From: Vulcanisaeta souniana JCM 11219
GTDB taxonomy: Archaea > Thermoproteota > Thermoprotei > Thermoproteales > Thermocladiaceae
Direction of reading: 5' to 3'
DNA length: 64,000 bases
NCBI RefSeq assembly: GCF_026000775.1
Contig: NZ_AP026830.1
Coordinates: 2,255,056-2,319,055, forward strand
The notes beneath the pieces are model-generated. The model saw nothing but the letters and a program-made list of their open reading frames with translations. It was not told where the DNA came from and did no database searches. A program made the translations under genes and the position numbers. Of the stretch, positions 27,059 through 36,262 are shown one piece after another (position 1 is the first letter of the stretch; every line of letters begins with the position of its first letter).

Positions 27059-27439
27059 ATACGTAGATATATTTTGTTGTTGGTAAATATAGAATTGATT
27101 TAAAAAACTATAAATAATGATTAGACATACATACTAAAGATCCTATGTCCCTAGATGTTGTGAATTATTATTTGAATAAGCATACTGTTGCTGTTGCCAT
27201 TGGTGATCATAGGGTTAGTTGGAAGAAGCTTAATTCTGAGGCTAATAAAACTACATAGGTACCAAGAGGCCCAATGGGCAAGGTACCAATACTAATAGTT
27301 CAAGGTAAATAGTGTAACGGGCATTAAAGGAAGGAATAGTGAGCAGTTAGAATATAATAAAATTATTATAGTTATATCTAATATATTATATAGATTATTT
27401 AATACTAGCATTTAAAAGAATTTTATTGTTGAAAATGCT
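27059..27439 (+). other. Gene-poor gap with a promoter-bearing small ORF
   Basis: 381 bp. A TATA-like CTATAAATA (27108-27116) stands about 33 bp before an ATG at 27145 that opens a 37-codon frame (ending at a TAG, 27256-27258) beginning MSLDVVNYYLNKH; no family is recognised. A further protein-like scrap (VPRGPMGKVPILIVQGK) follows before a stop. This looks like the remains of a small gene. The right end holds the promoter of the acyl-CoA synthetase gene. Confidence 0.4.
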
Positions 27440-29173
27440 ATGAAGAAATTAAGGCCTAGGAGAAGCGATAAAGAAGAACAGAATCAACAGGAACAGAAAG
27501 AAACCAAGGAAATTAGTGGCTTTAGGGATTATCCATTGACCGTTGATAAAATACTTACCTGGGCCTCATATGCCTTCCCTAACAATGAGATTGTTTACTG
27601 GCCTCCTGGCGGTTCCAGGGCCTCTGTTACGTTTTCCCAATTTGCTGATAGAGTTCGTAGGGTTGCTGCAGCACTTATGGACTTGGGTCTACGGTCAGGT
27701 AAGCCGTGGGAGTTCGGTTCGAAGATAGCCGTAATGGAGTGGGATACCCTTAGGTATGTTGATTTATTCTACGCAATACCATCAATAGGCTCTACACTAT
27801 TTACGGTAAACATCAGATTAGCGCCACATGAAGTCATGTATACCATGAGCATTGCAAAACCCGATGCCCTAGTCATAAACATTGACGACTTTGAACCATT
27901 CATAAAGCCAATACTTGATAATATTAAGACCATTAAACTCGTCATTTACATGAGCGATAGGAGCAAAGGGCCGAGTCAGGATTACGGCATCAAGACAGTC
28001 CCTTACGAGGAATTACTGAAGCATGAACCGTTGAAGGAATTCCCAGAGATTGACGAGAGGACACCGGCCACAATGCTATTCACTTCAGGAACAACGGGAC
28101 CGCCAAAGGGCGTCTACTTCACGCATAGGCAGCTTGCCCTTCATGCATCGTCAGTAACAATAGCCCTGAGCTATCCACCCTATAATATCGGTGTCAAGGA
28201 TGTGTCAATGCCGTTAATACCATTATTCCATGTACATGGTTGGGGCACACCATATGTGGTTATGCTATCGGGTACCAGGAAATACGTATTGCCTGGCAGG
28301 TATGACTGGGGACACATACTAAGGCTAATTCATGATGAGGGAGTGACGTACACGGGCGGCGTACCAACAATATTATACGTACTACTTACGCATCCTGATT
28401 CCTCGAAGTATGACCTAAGGGGTTTGAGGTTTGGTAATGGTGGCTCTGCAATGCCCGAGGGTCTTTATAACGCGGCTAAGGCTAGGGGTATTATCGTGGC
28501 TTCAGGTTATGGAATGACAGAGACGGCTCCCGTGCTTACAATGGCCTACTTAAGGCCTGAGTATCTGAACTGGTCTGAGGATGAGAAGAAGCAATTGGTT
28601 CTTAGAACTGGTCTGCCGATACCCCTTGTTCAGTTGCGTGTTGTTGATGAGCAGGACAATGACGTACCAATGGATGGAAAGACCATTGGCGAGTTGGTGG
28701 TTTGGTCCCCGTGGATTGCCAAGGAGTACCTAGATGATCCAGAGAAGACTAGGAATGCCTGGCGCAATGGTTGGTTCCATACGGGAGATGTTGCGGTGTG
28801 GTTCCCAGACGGTTATATTTTCATAGTTGATAGGCTTAAGGATGTGATCAAGAGCGGCGGTGAGTGGATATCAAGTGTTAAGTTGGAGAGTATAATCAGT
28901 ACTCATCCTGCCGTGGGTGAAGTGGCTGTGATCGGTGTTCCCCATGAGAAGTGGGGTGAGAGACCCGTGGCCATCGTAGTGCCTAAGCCCGGGGAGAGAA
29001 TTACAGAGGATGAGATCAGGAACTACCTAATGCAATTCGTGGGGAGAGGTGAAATACCGAAGTGGTGGTTGCCTGATAAGATCATTATTGTTGAGGCTGA
29101 GTTACCGAAGACAAGTACGGGTAAGATCGACAAGAAGCTACTCAGGGATAGATTTAAGGATGAATTCACATGA
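27440..29173 (+). CDS. AMP-forming acyl-CoA synthetase
   Basis: 577 aa ANL-superfamily ligase that activates a carboxylic acid (probably medium/long-chain fatty acid) to acyl-CoA through an acyl-AMP. Motifs: P-loop-like TSGTTGPPKG (about 216-225), GYGMTETAP (about 357-365), HTGDVAVW and the DRLKDVIKSGGEW hinge, and the catalytic Lys in STGKIDKK near the C-terminus. The first 30 residues are a charged, Gln/Lys-rich extension. A TATA-like TTTAAAAG at 27411-27418 gives a leaderless start. The following ACT, thioesterase and CoA-transferase genes form an acyl-CoA neighbourhood. Confidence 0.92.
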   Translation: MKKLRPRRSDKEEQNQQEQKETKEISGFRDYPLTVDKILTWASYAFPNNEIVYWPPGGSRASVTFSQFADRVRRVAAALMDLGLRSGKPWEFGSKIAVMEWDTLRYVDLFYAIPSIGSTLFTVNIRLAPHEVMYTMSIAKPDALVINIDDFEPFIKPILDNIKTIKLVIYMSDRSKGPSQDYGIKTVPYEELLKHEPLKEFPEIDERTPATMLFTSGTTGPPKGVYFTHRQLALHASSVTIALSYPPYNIGVKDVSMPLIPLFHVHGWGTPYVVMLSGTRKYVLPGRYDWGHILRLIHDEGVTYTGGVPTILYVLLTHPDSSKYDLRGLRFGNGGSAMPEGLYNAAKARGIIVASGYGMTETAPVLTMAYLRPEYLNWSEDEKKQLVLRTGLPIPLVQLRVVDEQDNDVPMDGKTIGELVVWSPWIAKEYLDDPEKTRNAWRNGWFHTGDVAVWFPDGYIFIVDRLKDVIKSGGEWISSVKLESIISTHPAVGEVAVIGVPHEKWGERPVAIVVPKPGERITEDEIRNYLMQFVGRGEIPKWWLPDKIIIVEAELPKTSTGKIDKKLLRDRFKDEFT

Positions 29174-29179
29174 ATTATG

Positions 29180-29788
29180 TTAAGTAACTGTAATGATGCT
29201 CTGCGTGTCTCTCCGTTCGATTTTAATACTATGTCTGGCGCCAGTTGTCTCAAATAAGCCCTTGATTATTCCTCTTGTCATCGGCATCCCAACATCTTCA
29301 TCAAAGGCCTCAGTAATTGAGACAGTTATTCCACCCTGTGCAAATCTCATGTCAACAAGTACCAATACCCCGAGCGCCGTTAGTATCCTTAGTGAAGTAT
29401 AAATGGCATCCCTAGCGTCGACCACAGAATCAAGTAAATGTCTCATTAATTCTTTACCATACTCATATCCAAGTCTCTCCAGTAATTCGGGGTCTCTCTC
29501 CATTACGTAGTAAAGCACGGCCTTCATAAAGTCCTCTTTAACGAAACCCAGCAATGTAATGGGTAATTCAGTAGAATTCACTGTATTAACGCCGTCCACG
29601 TTACCCAGCTCATTCATTAGCCTGGTATCGGCCTTGCCCTCCACCTCAATGAGAATTGCATAATTATTACCCACTATATTTCTTATGTTCATGTTATGGG
29701 ACCTAATAATACCCGTAATGTCATTAAGAAGCCCAGGTCTATCCCTTGAAATACTTACTAATAGCCAAACCATAATAATATAGATCAA
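29180..29788 (-). CDS. ACT-domain regulator with second, V4R-like domain (paralogue 1)
   Basis: 202 aa. The N-terminal 70 residues form an ACT domain (SRDRPGLLNDITGIIRSHNMN), a small-ligand-binding fold. After a linker the C-terminal domain contains LGYEYGKELMRHL (about 108-120) and GMPMTRGIIKGLFE (about 171-184). These same positions are conserved in the paralogue at 38960-39613 (LGYEMGLSMA and GLPFTRGYLLG). The second domain resembles the V4R hydrocarbon/ligand-binding fold by pattern only. No DNA-binding domain is seen. Convergent with the acyl-CoA synthetase gene (6 bp between stops), suggesting a role in sensing metabolites. Confidence 0.72.
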   Translation of the reverse strand: MIYIIMVWLLVSISRDRPGLLNDITGIIRSHNMNIRNIVGNNYAILIEVEGKADTRLMNELGNVDGVNTVNSTELPITLLGFVKEDFMKAVLYYVMERDPELLERLGYEYGKELMRHLLDSVVDARDAIYTSLRILTALGVLVLVDMRFAQGGITVSITEAFDEDVGMPMTRGIIKGLFETTGARHSIKIERRDTQSIITVT

Positions 29789-29844
29789 TTAGGGTACTTT
29801 AAAGATTACTAACTTATGGTCGTAGAACAAAATAATTATGGCCT

Positions 29845-30414
29845 TTACTTAGCATCCTTAAGTTCCCAAATAATCCTCCTTAATATAGGCTCGCCGATGT
29901 GCCTAAGCACGTCAATACTTGGCGGATTAAGGCAGTGCTTGAATTCATAAGGTACATTAATCCCTAAACTACCTAGGCACTTAGCCATTCTATACCAATT
30001 ACTTGATTCGTAAATACCACACTTAATCGCAGCAAGGAGAAACATTAACTCTTTAAGGGATTTACATACCATTACCTCATTATCACTATTAAAGAACACA
30101 TATTCTCTCTCATCAATTATCTCCAATTCGCTCCTGACTACAGAGTTTACATCAATGTCCAGTGAATTACCATAAACTAATTGGCCAGCCTTAATTATAT
30201 AAACGAAGAATAGGGTGTTACGGGGTCTCCTAAATACTTGTAAATCCACATTCCCACTAACCCTGGGTATTTCACTGGGTACTTCCTCCATAAACACTGT
30301 AATGTCAATATCACCGCCGCTACAGTCGGTCGATCCGCCATACACGTATATAGCGTACGCACTTCTGAACCTATTAACTACTTCATTAATTGTGTCACTA
30401 GGTATGCAATCCAC
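29845..30414 (-). CDS. Nucleotidyltransferase-fold protein
   Basis: 189 aa. The Pol-beta-type active-site pattern is present: YGGSTDCSGGDIDITVF (GGS followed by D-I-D, residues about 25-41), with a third acidic residue in NVDLQVF (about 56-62). The C-terminal half is helical and could hold a substrate-binding HEPN-like bundle. Such minimal nucleotidyltransferases occur as antitoxins or as antibiotic-modifying enzymes; no partner toxin gene adjoins. Substrate unknown. Confidence 0.72.
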   Translation of the reverse strand: MDCIPSDTINEVVNRFRSAYAIYVYGGSTDCSGGDIDITVFMEEVPSEIPRVSGNVDLQVFRRPRNTLFFVYIIKAGQLVYGNSLDIDVNSVVRSELEIIDEREYVFFNSDNEVMVCKSLKELMFLLAAIKCGIYESSNWYRMAKCLGSLGINVPYEFKHCLNPPSIDVLRHIGEPILRRIIWELKDAK

Positions 30415-30461
30415 TTAATATGCATGGGTTAATGCTTAATAAGTATGATATTTGATTAATT

Positions 30462-30881
30462 ATGAAAATGCCATTTAGAGTTAAGTACTATGTTTATTGG
30501 ACTGACACTGATGCGGCAGGTATTGCGCACTTCACATCATTTCTAAGGCTTATTGAGCATGCAGAGGAAGATTTCTATAGGGAAAATGGTATTCTTCATT
30601 ACCACTCGATCGCCCCACGTAGAGAACTCTTCATAACCTATACGGCGCCATTACGGAGAGGTGATGTTGCCATTGTTGAGCTATGGCTTGATGAAGCAAG
30701 GACCCGGGCGATTAGGTATAGGTTTAGGGTAATTAATGAGACCACGGGTAAAAACGCTGCTGAAGGCTACCTAGTATTTACTTGTGTTAATAATGAGAAT
30801 GGTGAGCTGAGGGCTATTCCATGTCCTGAGGAACTCATTAACGCCTGGAAGAGAACTCTCGATAGTACTAGTACTCAATAA
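30462..30881 (+). CDS. Acyl-CoA thioesterase, 4HBT hot-dog fold
   Basis: 139 aa. The signature WTDTDAAGIAHFTSFLRLIEHA (two pieces; residues 14-35) carries the catalytic Asp of the 4-hydroxybenzoyl-CoA thioesterase-like family, followed by YTAPLRRGD. It would hydrolyse acyl-CoA to free acid and CoA in the cytoplasm. Its 3' end overlaps the convergent CoA-transferase gene by 14 bp, part of the acyl-CoA cluster. Confidence 0.88.
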   Translation: MKMPFRVKYYVYWTDTDAAGIAHFTSFLRLIEHAEEDFYRENGILHYHSIAPRRELFITYTAPLRRGDVAIVELWLDEARTRAIRYRFRVINETTGKNAAEGYLVFTCVNNENGELRAIPCPEELINAWKRTLDSTSTQ

Positions 30882-31971
30882 ATCTGACATCAGTGGGTTC
30901 ACCATTGAACCTAATGGGGTTCCTAACGAGTCTCACTACGCCTAACTCTGGGTGCCTAATCTCAGCAAGTACATACCTATTCACGTAATTATCCCTAGCT
31001 AAATCCGCCATGTTGTAAATGGGGCCAGCAGGTATTCCATTACTTAGGAGAAGGCTTACCCAGTCATCTCTATCCCTTGTTAGGAATATTCCCTGGAGTA
31101 TTTTCTCGAGCTCGTCCTGGTTCTTAACCCTGTCAGGGTTTGTCCTAAATCTAGGATCATCAGTCAATTCAGGCCTACCAATGGCCTTACAGAACATCCT
31201 CCAGATCTTATCATTACCAACTGCGAGTATGAACATCTTACCGTCCCTGGCCCTGAAGGCTTGGTACGGGGCGACAACACTCATGTACTTAGTACCCAGT
31301 GGTCTCGGTACATTACCCGTGAAGAAATAGTAAAGTAGGTGCATACCCATTATGTATAGGGCTGAGTCCAGCATTGGTACGGTAATCCTAATACCCTTAC
31401 CCTCCCTATCCCTAACCCTAAGCGCCGATAGTATTGCTATTACCGAGAAGAAGCCAGTCACCATGTCAGTTATTGGAACACCAACCTTAACAAAGGTCCC
31501 ATCCTCACAACCCGTGACGCTCATCAAACCGCTCATACCCTGAATAACAACGTCAAAGGCAGGGTAATCCTCATACTCACTACCTGGTATGAAACCCTTA
31601 ATCGATACGTAAATAATCCTCGGATTAATCTTACTCACAGTGTCATAATCAATGCCAAGTCTCTCCGCAACTCCAGACCTGTAATTCTCGATTAAAACGT
31701 CAGCGTCCCTAACCATCTCATAAAACCTACTCCTATCACTCTCATTCTTAAGGTCGAACCTAATAACGCGCTTATTCCTATTCATTGCCAAATAATACGT
31801 GCTGGCCCCATCCTTGATTACGTGGCCCCACGTCCTAGTCATGTCACCCTCAGGGGACTCAACCTTAACGACATCTGCACCCAAGTCACCAAGTATTGAT
31901 GTCGCAAAGGGACCAGCCGCAGAATGCGTTAAATCAATCACCCTAACGCCATCAAGTGGAGTTTTACTCAT
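30868..31971 (-). CDS. Class III CoA-transferase (CaiB/BaiF family)
   Basis: About 367 aa from ATG 31971 (MSKTPLDGVRVIDL); ATG at 31992 adds seven residues not usual in the family. Family III motifs: HSAAGPFATSILGDLGADVVKVE (two pieces) at the N-terminus and LIENYRSGVAERLGI. The catalytic Asp is expected in YPAFDVVIQGMSGLM. These enzymes move CoA between carboxylic acids. Acyl donor and acceptor are not readable, but the neighbouring synthetase and thioesterase point to fatty or aromatic acid metabolism. Confidence 0.9.
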   Translation of the reverse strand: MSKTPLDGVRVIDLTHSAAGPFATSILGDLGADVVKVESPEGDMTRTWGHVIKDGASTYYLAMNRNKRVIRFDLKNESDRSRFYEMVRDADVLIENYRSGVAERLGIDYDTVSKINPRIIYVSIKGFIPGSEYEDYPAFDVVIQGMSGLMSVTGCEDGTFVKVGVPITDMVTGFFSVIAILSALRVRDREGKGIRITVPMLDSALYIMGMHLLYYFFTGNVPRPLGTKYMSVVAPYQAFRARDGKMFILAVGNDKIWRMFCKAIGRPELTDDPRFRTNPDRVKNQDELEKILQGIFLTRDRDDWVSLLLSNGIPAGPIYNMADLARDNYVNRYVLAEIRHPELGVVRLVRNPIRFNGEPTDVRFIEY

Positions 31972-32168
31972 AACAAACCTGAACGTATTCACTAGATTTT
32001 AATGTTTACTTAGCCGTACGCGGTGAACTTCGCCATAATTATTAATAATGATGACACGGATAATGTGGGTCATGGTTATTATTTAGATAAATTATTAAAT
32101 AACATAGGAATCATTGTCGTTATTATTTTCCAGAAAAGATTTAATTATTTCATTAAATAAAAAGTACA

Positions 32169-32813
32169 ATGAAGCCAGGATTAAGGCGCGTGATTAGGTA
32201 TGATGGCAAGTCCTCGTATGAAATTAGGATTGCTGGGTTAACTAGGGAGCTACCGATAGTAAGCATTGGTATTATTAATATCGAGGATCAACGATTCAAG
32301 GCATACATAGCCTCTGATGCGGAGCTTGTGCTCAGCGACGTGGAGTTTATAAGCGTGGTCTCTAGGGAGCTCGCAAAACACATAGCCCCATTTAGCCCAG
32401 AGGTTATTGCAGCACCTGAGGCTAAGGCCATTGCCATTACCTATGAGGTTTCCAGGAGGCTAGGCATTGCCAAGTTCATCATTGCTAGGAAGGGCATCAA
32501 GGCATACATGAGCAGCCATGCGGAGGTAATTGTTAATTCGATAACAACTGGAGTGGCACAAAGACTTGTCCTTGATGATGAGTCAATACGGTACGTGAAA
32601 AATAAGAGGACTTGCATTATTGACGATGTGGTCTCCACGGGAAGTACCATTAGGGCTATCGAGAACTTGATAGGGAGTGCTGGCGGTAATATTGTATGCA
32701 GGGCTAGTGTTTGGCTTGAGGGCCCATGGATTGATGACGACTGGGTAATCCACATAGGCGAATTACCAATATTTATAGAGCAGGTGAATGATAAAAAGCG
32801 CATCGATCATTGA
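32169..32813 (+). CDS. Type I phosphoribosyltransferase (adenine PRTase-like)
   Basis: 214 aa. The 13-residue PRPP-binding motif is clear: CIIDDVVSTGSTIRA (about 154-168). The upstream AAPEAKAIAITYEVSRRLG and the KGIKAYMS stretch match the purine PRTase layout (adenine or hypoxanthine PRTase-like proteins of archaea). An N-terminal 40-residue beta hairpin region is extra. Could be a salvage enzyme or a PurR-like regulator; no DNA-binding domain is seen. Confidence 0.82.
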   Translation: MKPGLRRVIRYDGKSSYEIRIAGLTRELPIVSIGIINIEDQRFKAYIASDAELVLSDVEFISVVSRELAKHIAPFSPEVIAAPEAKAIAITYEVSRRLGIAKFIIARKGIKAYMSSHAEVIVNSITTGVAQRLVLDDESIRYVKNKRTCIIDDVVSTGSTIRAIENLIGSAGGNIVCRASVWLEGPWIDDDWVIHIGELPIFIEQVNDKKRIDH

Positions 32814-32974
32814 CTCACCGGTTCTGCTTATAACATAATTCCCATAAATACCTGGTAAATAAAGGTGCTAATCCCGGGAATACACTCACCAGGTTCATGC
32901 ATGCTTAATAATCAGATAAGGGTTGTGGAAAAAATGGTTATGTGTTTTTACATTAATGCCATTTACCTTCCCTA

Positions 32975-34303
32975 TTAATCAAGTGCCCTTCTAACGGTCT
33001 CTGGGCCAATTGATGCGCCTATTATGGTCATTGCAGCACCAATCATGACTACTATTGACGGGGCCAATGCAGCTGCCGTTATTGGACTCATACTACCCTT
33101 AAGGTTTGCGTAGAGTATTAATGCAAATGTTGGTGCCAGTGATCCGATTGCAGCATTTAGATTCCAACCGAAGCCTATGCCGCTCCATCTGACCTCCGTT
33201 GGGAATATCTCGGAGAAGTAGGCCGTCTGCACGGTGGCGCTTAGGGTGAATATGAAGTACATGAGAGCGAGTGAGGTAGCCATTATGGGTATTGAGAGCG
33301 TCGTTAAGGCCAGGTAAAGCGGGTATATTGTTACGAGGAGTATTGCGGTTGGTATTATCAGCATCCTTCTCCTTCCGAATAGGTCGGTTAAGTAGCCACC
33401 GAATGTATTACCTATTATACCGCCAATGCTACCGAGCATTAGCGGTAAGTATGTTAATTGGACAAAGGCCTTCTGAAGTTCCGGTATGTAGCTGGACAGT
33501 AGTTTTGTGAATGTGGTTACAAAGCCATAACCTGCATAAAACACGAAGGTTAGGCCAAGGTTTATCAGTATCACAAGGACGAGACTGAACCAGTACCTCC
33601 TAATGGCGGTTGCCAATGGCACCTTGACTATCCTGCCCTCCTCTTTCTTCCTCTCCCAAAGTATTGATTCTGGTGCGGCAAACCTTATGATTAGGCCTAT
33701 GATAACGACGACTGCGCCGCTCAGGAAGAGTATTCTCCATCCAATCGTGCCTATTGGGTAATAGGCGCTGACAAGAAGTAGTAGGCCTGAGGCAAGTAGT
33801 GAGGCAACGGACATACTTGAATTAAGCACACCATTAACTAGCCCACGCCACTTGGGCGATGCGAACTCCAGTGCCCACACAACTCCACCGCCTGCCTCGC
33901 CGCCGTATCCAAACCCCTGTACGAACCTAAATATTGTTAGCAAAATGGGTGCCCAAATACCTATTTGCGAGTACGTTGGTAGTAATGCAATGACTATGGT
34001 TGCTATGGCCATGGTTATTGCATCACCAAGCAGTGCATTCCTCCTACCGTGTTTATCACCAACGTGACCAAAGAAAATGGCACCCAGGGGTCTCGCGAAG
34101 TAACCAACAGCAAAAATAAGCAGTGTATAGAGGAGTCCAGCCAATGGGTTTGCCTTAGGGAAGAACAAGTCACTAATATAAGGCACCAGTGAAAAGTAAA
34201 TTAGGAAGTCATAATATTCGAGTGCCCATGCAAAGAAGGTTGATATTGAGGCAAGCATCAAGCCTCTCCTTCTAGTGCTTTCTGGTATTGTTGGCCCACT
34301 CAT
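32975..34303 (-). CDS. MFS transporter, metabolite:H+ symporter type
   Basis: 442 aa with twelve membrane helices. The family signatures are present: WALEYYDFLIYFSL in helix 1, GHVGDKHGRRNALL in the loop between helices 2 and 3 (the MFS G-x-x-x-D-x-x-G-R-R motif), FVQGFGYGGEAGGG in helix 4-5 and DLFGRRR in the second half. The pattern is that of the MHS group (proline/betaine, citrate or shikimate transport). Substrate unknown. It stands alone, with promoter-like AT-rich DNA upstream. Confidence 0.88.
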   Translation of the reverse strand: MSGPTIPESTRRRGLMLASISTFFAWALEYYDFLIYFSLVPYISDLFFPKANPLAGLLYTLLIFAVGYFARPLGAIFFGHVGDKHGRRNALLGDAITMAIATIVIALLPTYSQIGIWAPILLTIFRFVQGFGYGGEAGGGVVWALEFASPKWRGLVNGVLNSSMSVASLLASGLLLLVSAYYPIGTIGWRILFLSGAVVVIIGLIIRFAAPESILWERKKEEGRIVKVPLATAIRRYWFSLVLVILINLGLTFVFYAGYGFVTTFTKLLSSYIPELQKAFVQLTYLPLMLGSIGGIIGNTFGGYLTDLFGRRRMLIIPTAILLVTIYPLYLALTTLSIPIMATSLALMYFIFTLSATVQTAYFSEIFPTEVRWSGIGFGWNLNAAIGSLAPTFALILYANLKGSMSPITAAALAPSIVVMIGAAMTIIGASIGPETVRRALD

Positions 34304-34378
34304 AGTGATCCATTCAATTAAGTAAGTATTTAAAGTGTTACCTATGAATATATAGGGTTAATAATAATTATACCCACT

Positions 34379-35614
34379 CTACCATCCCTTAACCGTGGAC
34401 AAATACATACTCAAAACCTCCCTGGCCAATTCCCGCTTATGCAATGGACCAACCCTCCTGACCACACCACCCTTATTTAATACGAGGACCTCATCCTTCT
34501 CAGTACCAAATCCCTTACCCTCACCAACTAGGTGAGCCAGGGCTAAATCCCAGTCACCCTCCCTTGCCCTCCTCATCGTCTTCTCAATTAATTCCTCCTC
34601 CGAAATACCAACCTCAGCCTTATAGGCTATTAGGAATGTACCTGGCGAGACCCTCTTCAAGTCCCTGGCCATCTTGGGAGCTTGAATAAGTTCCACAACG
34701 ACCCTCTCCAGGTCACTACTTATCTTACCCTCAACCCTATCCTTAACATAGAAGTCCAGTGGGGCAGCCGTTAATATGGCAAGGTCATAGTGTCGATTAC
34801 TGACAAGTCTCATTACGACATCGTACATTTCCATAACACCCTCAACCCTAAAAACCTCCGTATTAGGTGGATCACCAATGCTCACGGGTCCCTTAACCAG
34901 GGTAACCCTGGCACCCCTAGCCATTACCTCCCTGGCAAAGTAGTAACCGGTTAATCCACTGCTGGGTGTTGTTATGTATTTAGTGGCGTCAATGCTTTCA
35001 TGGGTTGGCCCAGAGGTTACTAGAACTGATAAACCATACATGTCCCTTGGTGCTAATAAGTCAATCACTGACTCAACAACTTCCTGATTCTCAACCAACT
35101 TAGCCTTACCTTCACTGAGGACCGGCTCAACAAACCGCACGCCCAATCCCCTCAGCCTCTCAATATTACTCCTAACCAGTGGGTTCCTCCACATGGACTC
35201 GTTCATGGCAGGTACGAGGAGCAATGGCACACCAGCGCCCAGGGCAGTCATTGCACATAAAGCCACAGGCGTATCCCCAATGCCATTAGCCACCTTGCCG
35301 ATGGTGTTCGCGGTAGCTGGCACAACCACCACTGCATCAGCAACCGTGCATATGTTAACATGTTCCGCATAGCCACTCAACTCCACATACGCCGGATTAC
35401 CCGTAGCCCATTCCATAACCCTAGGACCAAGTAACCTACTGGCTTCCCTACTCATGAACGTAACCACATCCGCGCCATGTCTAATCAACTCCCTGGCAAT
35501 ATCTGGAGCCCTATAAACCGAGACGCCACCTGTTAGAGCAAGGACAACCCTCTTACCACGCAGTAAATTGCTCCTCGAGCCCTTGATCAGTTCAATATCC
35601 TCCCTAAAGGGCAC
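34379..35614 (-). CDS. coaBC: Bifunctional CoaBC: phosphopantothenoylcysteine decarboxylase / phosphopantothenate-cysteine ligase
   Basis: 411 aa coenzyme A biosynthesis enzyme. CoaC half (residues about 20-190): ALTGGVSVYRAPDI flavin-binding start, catalytic His in YAEHVNIC, substrate motif PAMNESMW and the flexible lid cysteine region. CoaB half (about 195-411): VTSGPTHESID nucleotide-binding start and the dimerisation KISSDLE motif (K-I-S/K). Standard archaeal length. Confidence 0.94.
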   Translation of the reverse strand: MPFREDIELIKGSRSNLLRGKRVVLALTGGVSVYRAPDIARELIRHGADVVTFMSREASRLLGPRVMEWATGNPAYVELSGYAEHVNICTVADAVVVVPATANTIGKVANGIGDTPVALCAMTALGAGVPLLLVPAMNESMWRNPLVRSNIERLRGLGVRFVEPVLSEGKAKLVENQEVVESVIDLLAPRDMYGLSVLVTSGPTHESIDATKYITTPSSGLTGYYFAREVMARGARVTLVKGPVSIGDPPNTEVFRVEGVMEMYDVVMRLVSNRHYDLAILTAAPLDFYVKDRVEGKISSDLERVVVELIQAPKMARDLKRVSPGTFLIAYKAEVGISEEELIEKTMRRAREGDWDLALAHLVGEGKGFGTEKDEVLVLNKGGVVRRVGPLHKRELAREVLSMYLSTVKGW

Positions 35615-36194
35615 AGCAGTAAAGATCCACCAAATTATTAAGTGTTCCGACCAAAGCCCGCACTAGAGTTGGTTCGATCTTCATTCTAGCTTTCATTGCA
35701 GTAATTCGCTGGCTCTTCATCACAGTTTGCCCACGTTTCTTAAGAATCAGTGGTTACCAAAATGCCATCTCCCTAAGATTTTTGAACGCAAATTGAGGAA
35801 ATCCTAGTCATTGGCTCCATTCTCATCCACCGAAGCTCTTAACTACTGCAGTTGAGCACATTACCAATAACAAGTGAAATGGGCTACCTACTAAATCCAT
35901 ACTATAATACCTTAATTAGTACAGATCCATTTTCATTTAGTGTGAAGTCACCATAAAGATGGTCTCATTAATTCCATCAGACCATGCGATTACAATCACA
36001 TCTCATTACCCAACCGCCTCATCACTCACGTAATGGGCGCAATACCCCTTATTTAAATCATGTACTGCGTAATATTCATTATAATCACAATGAAGAGCTA
36101 TAAAAGAGGTCTAAGTAGTGCTCCCTTCTTAATCTTTTAATTACTTTCAATTAATTAACAAGGTTATTGCCATAATGCTCCTAATCACCGTGTG
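35615..36194. other. Long intergenic region holding a guide RNA
   Basis: About 580 bp before the first AbrB operator. It contains the C/D-box candidate at 35973-36030 on the minus strand and no protein-like frame. A weaker C-box-containing stretch at 35660-35725 is described under rejected items. Elsewhere nothing is seen. Confidence 0.5.
35973..36030 (-). ncRNA. C/D-box guide sRNA candidate 3
   Basis: On the minus strand: C box GTGATGA (36025-36019), 12-nt guide GGCGGTTGGGTA (36018-36007), D' ATGA (36006-36003), 3-nt spacer, C' box GTGATTG (35999-35993), 12-nt guide TAATCGCATGGT (35992-35981), D box CTGA (35980-35977). Both guides are exactly 12 nt and the D'-C' spacer is 3 nt, the textbook archaeal geometry. 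A TATA-like TTTAAATAA (complement of about 36049-36057) is about 26 bp before the expected 5' end near 36030. D' and C' are one to two bases off consensus. Confidence 0.78.
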
Positions 36195-36225
36195 GTTTCA
36201 CGAAAGTTTCACAATTCAGTTTCAC
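36195..36225 (+). promoter_or_regulatory. Triple GTTTCAC direct repeat, operator-like
   Basis: GTTTCAC occurs three times, at 36195-36201, 36206-36212 and 36219-36225 (steps of 11 and 13 bp, about one helical turn each). It lies directly upstream of a TATA-like CTTAAAAA (36233-36240), 23-30 bp before the ATG at 36263. The same heptamer flanks the promoter of the paralogous gene at 45.1 kb. Inferred to be the binding site of the encoded AbrB-like protein. Confidence 0.6.
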
Positions 36226-36262
36226 AAAATCCCTTAAAAAGCACAATAGTTACAGTACTGCG

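Noticed and set aside
32050-32100. ATGATGA motif upstream of the PRTase gene as a C box
   Set aside because: No D box (CTGA) follows at a fitting distance.
35660-35725. Possible further C/D-box RNA on the minus strand (GTGATGA at 35723-35717, ATGAAGA at 35684-35678, T-loop-like guide TCGAACCAACT)
   Set aside because: No acceptable D box (CTAG only), the D'-C' spacing is too long and no promoter is in place. Its T-loop complementarity is intriguing next to candidate 2 but not enough.
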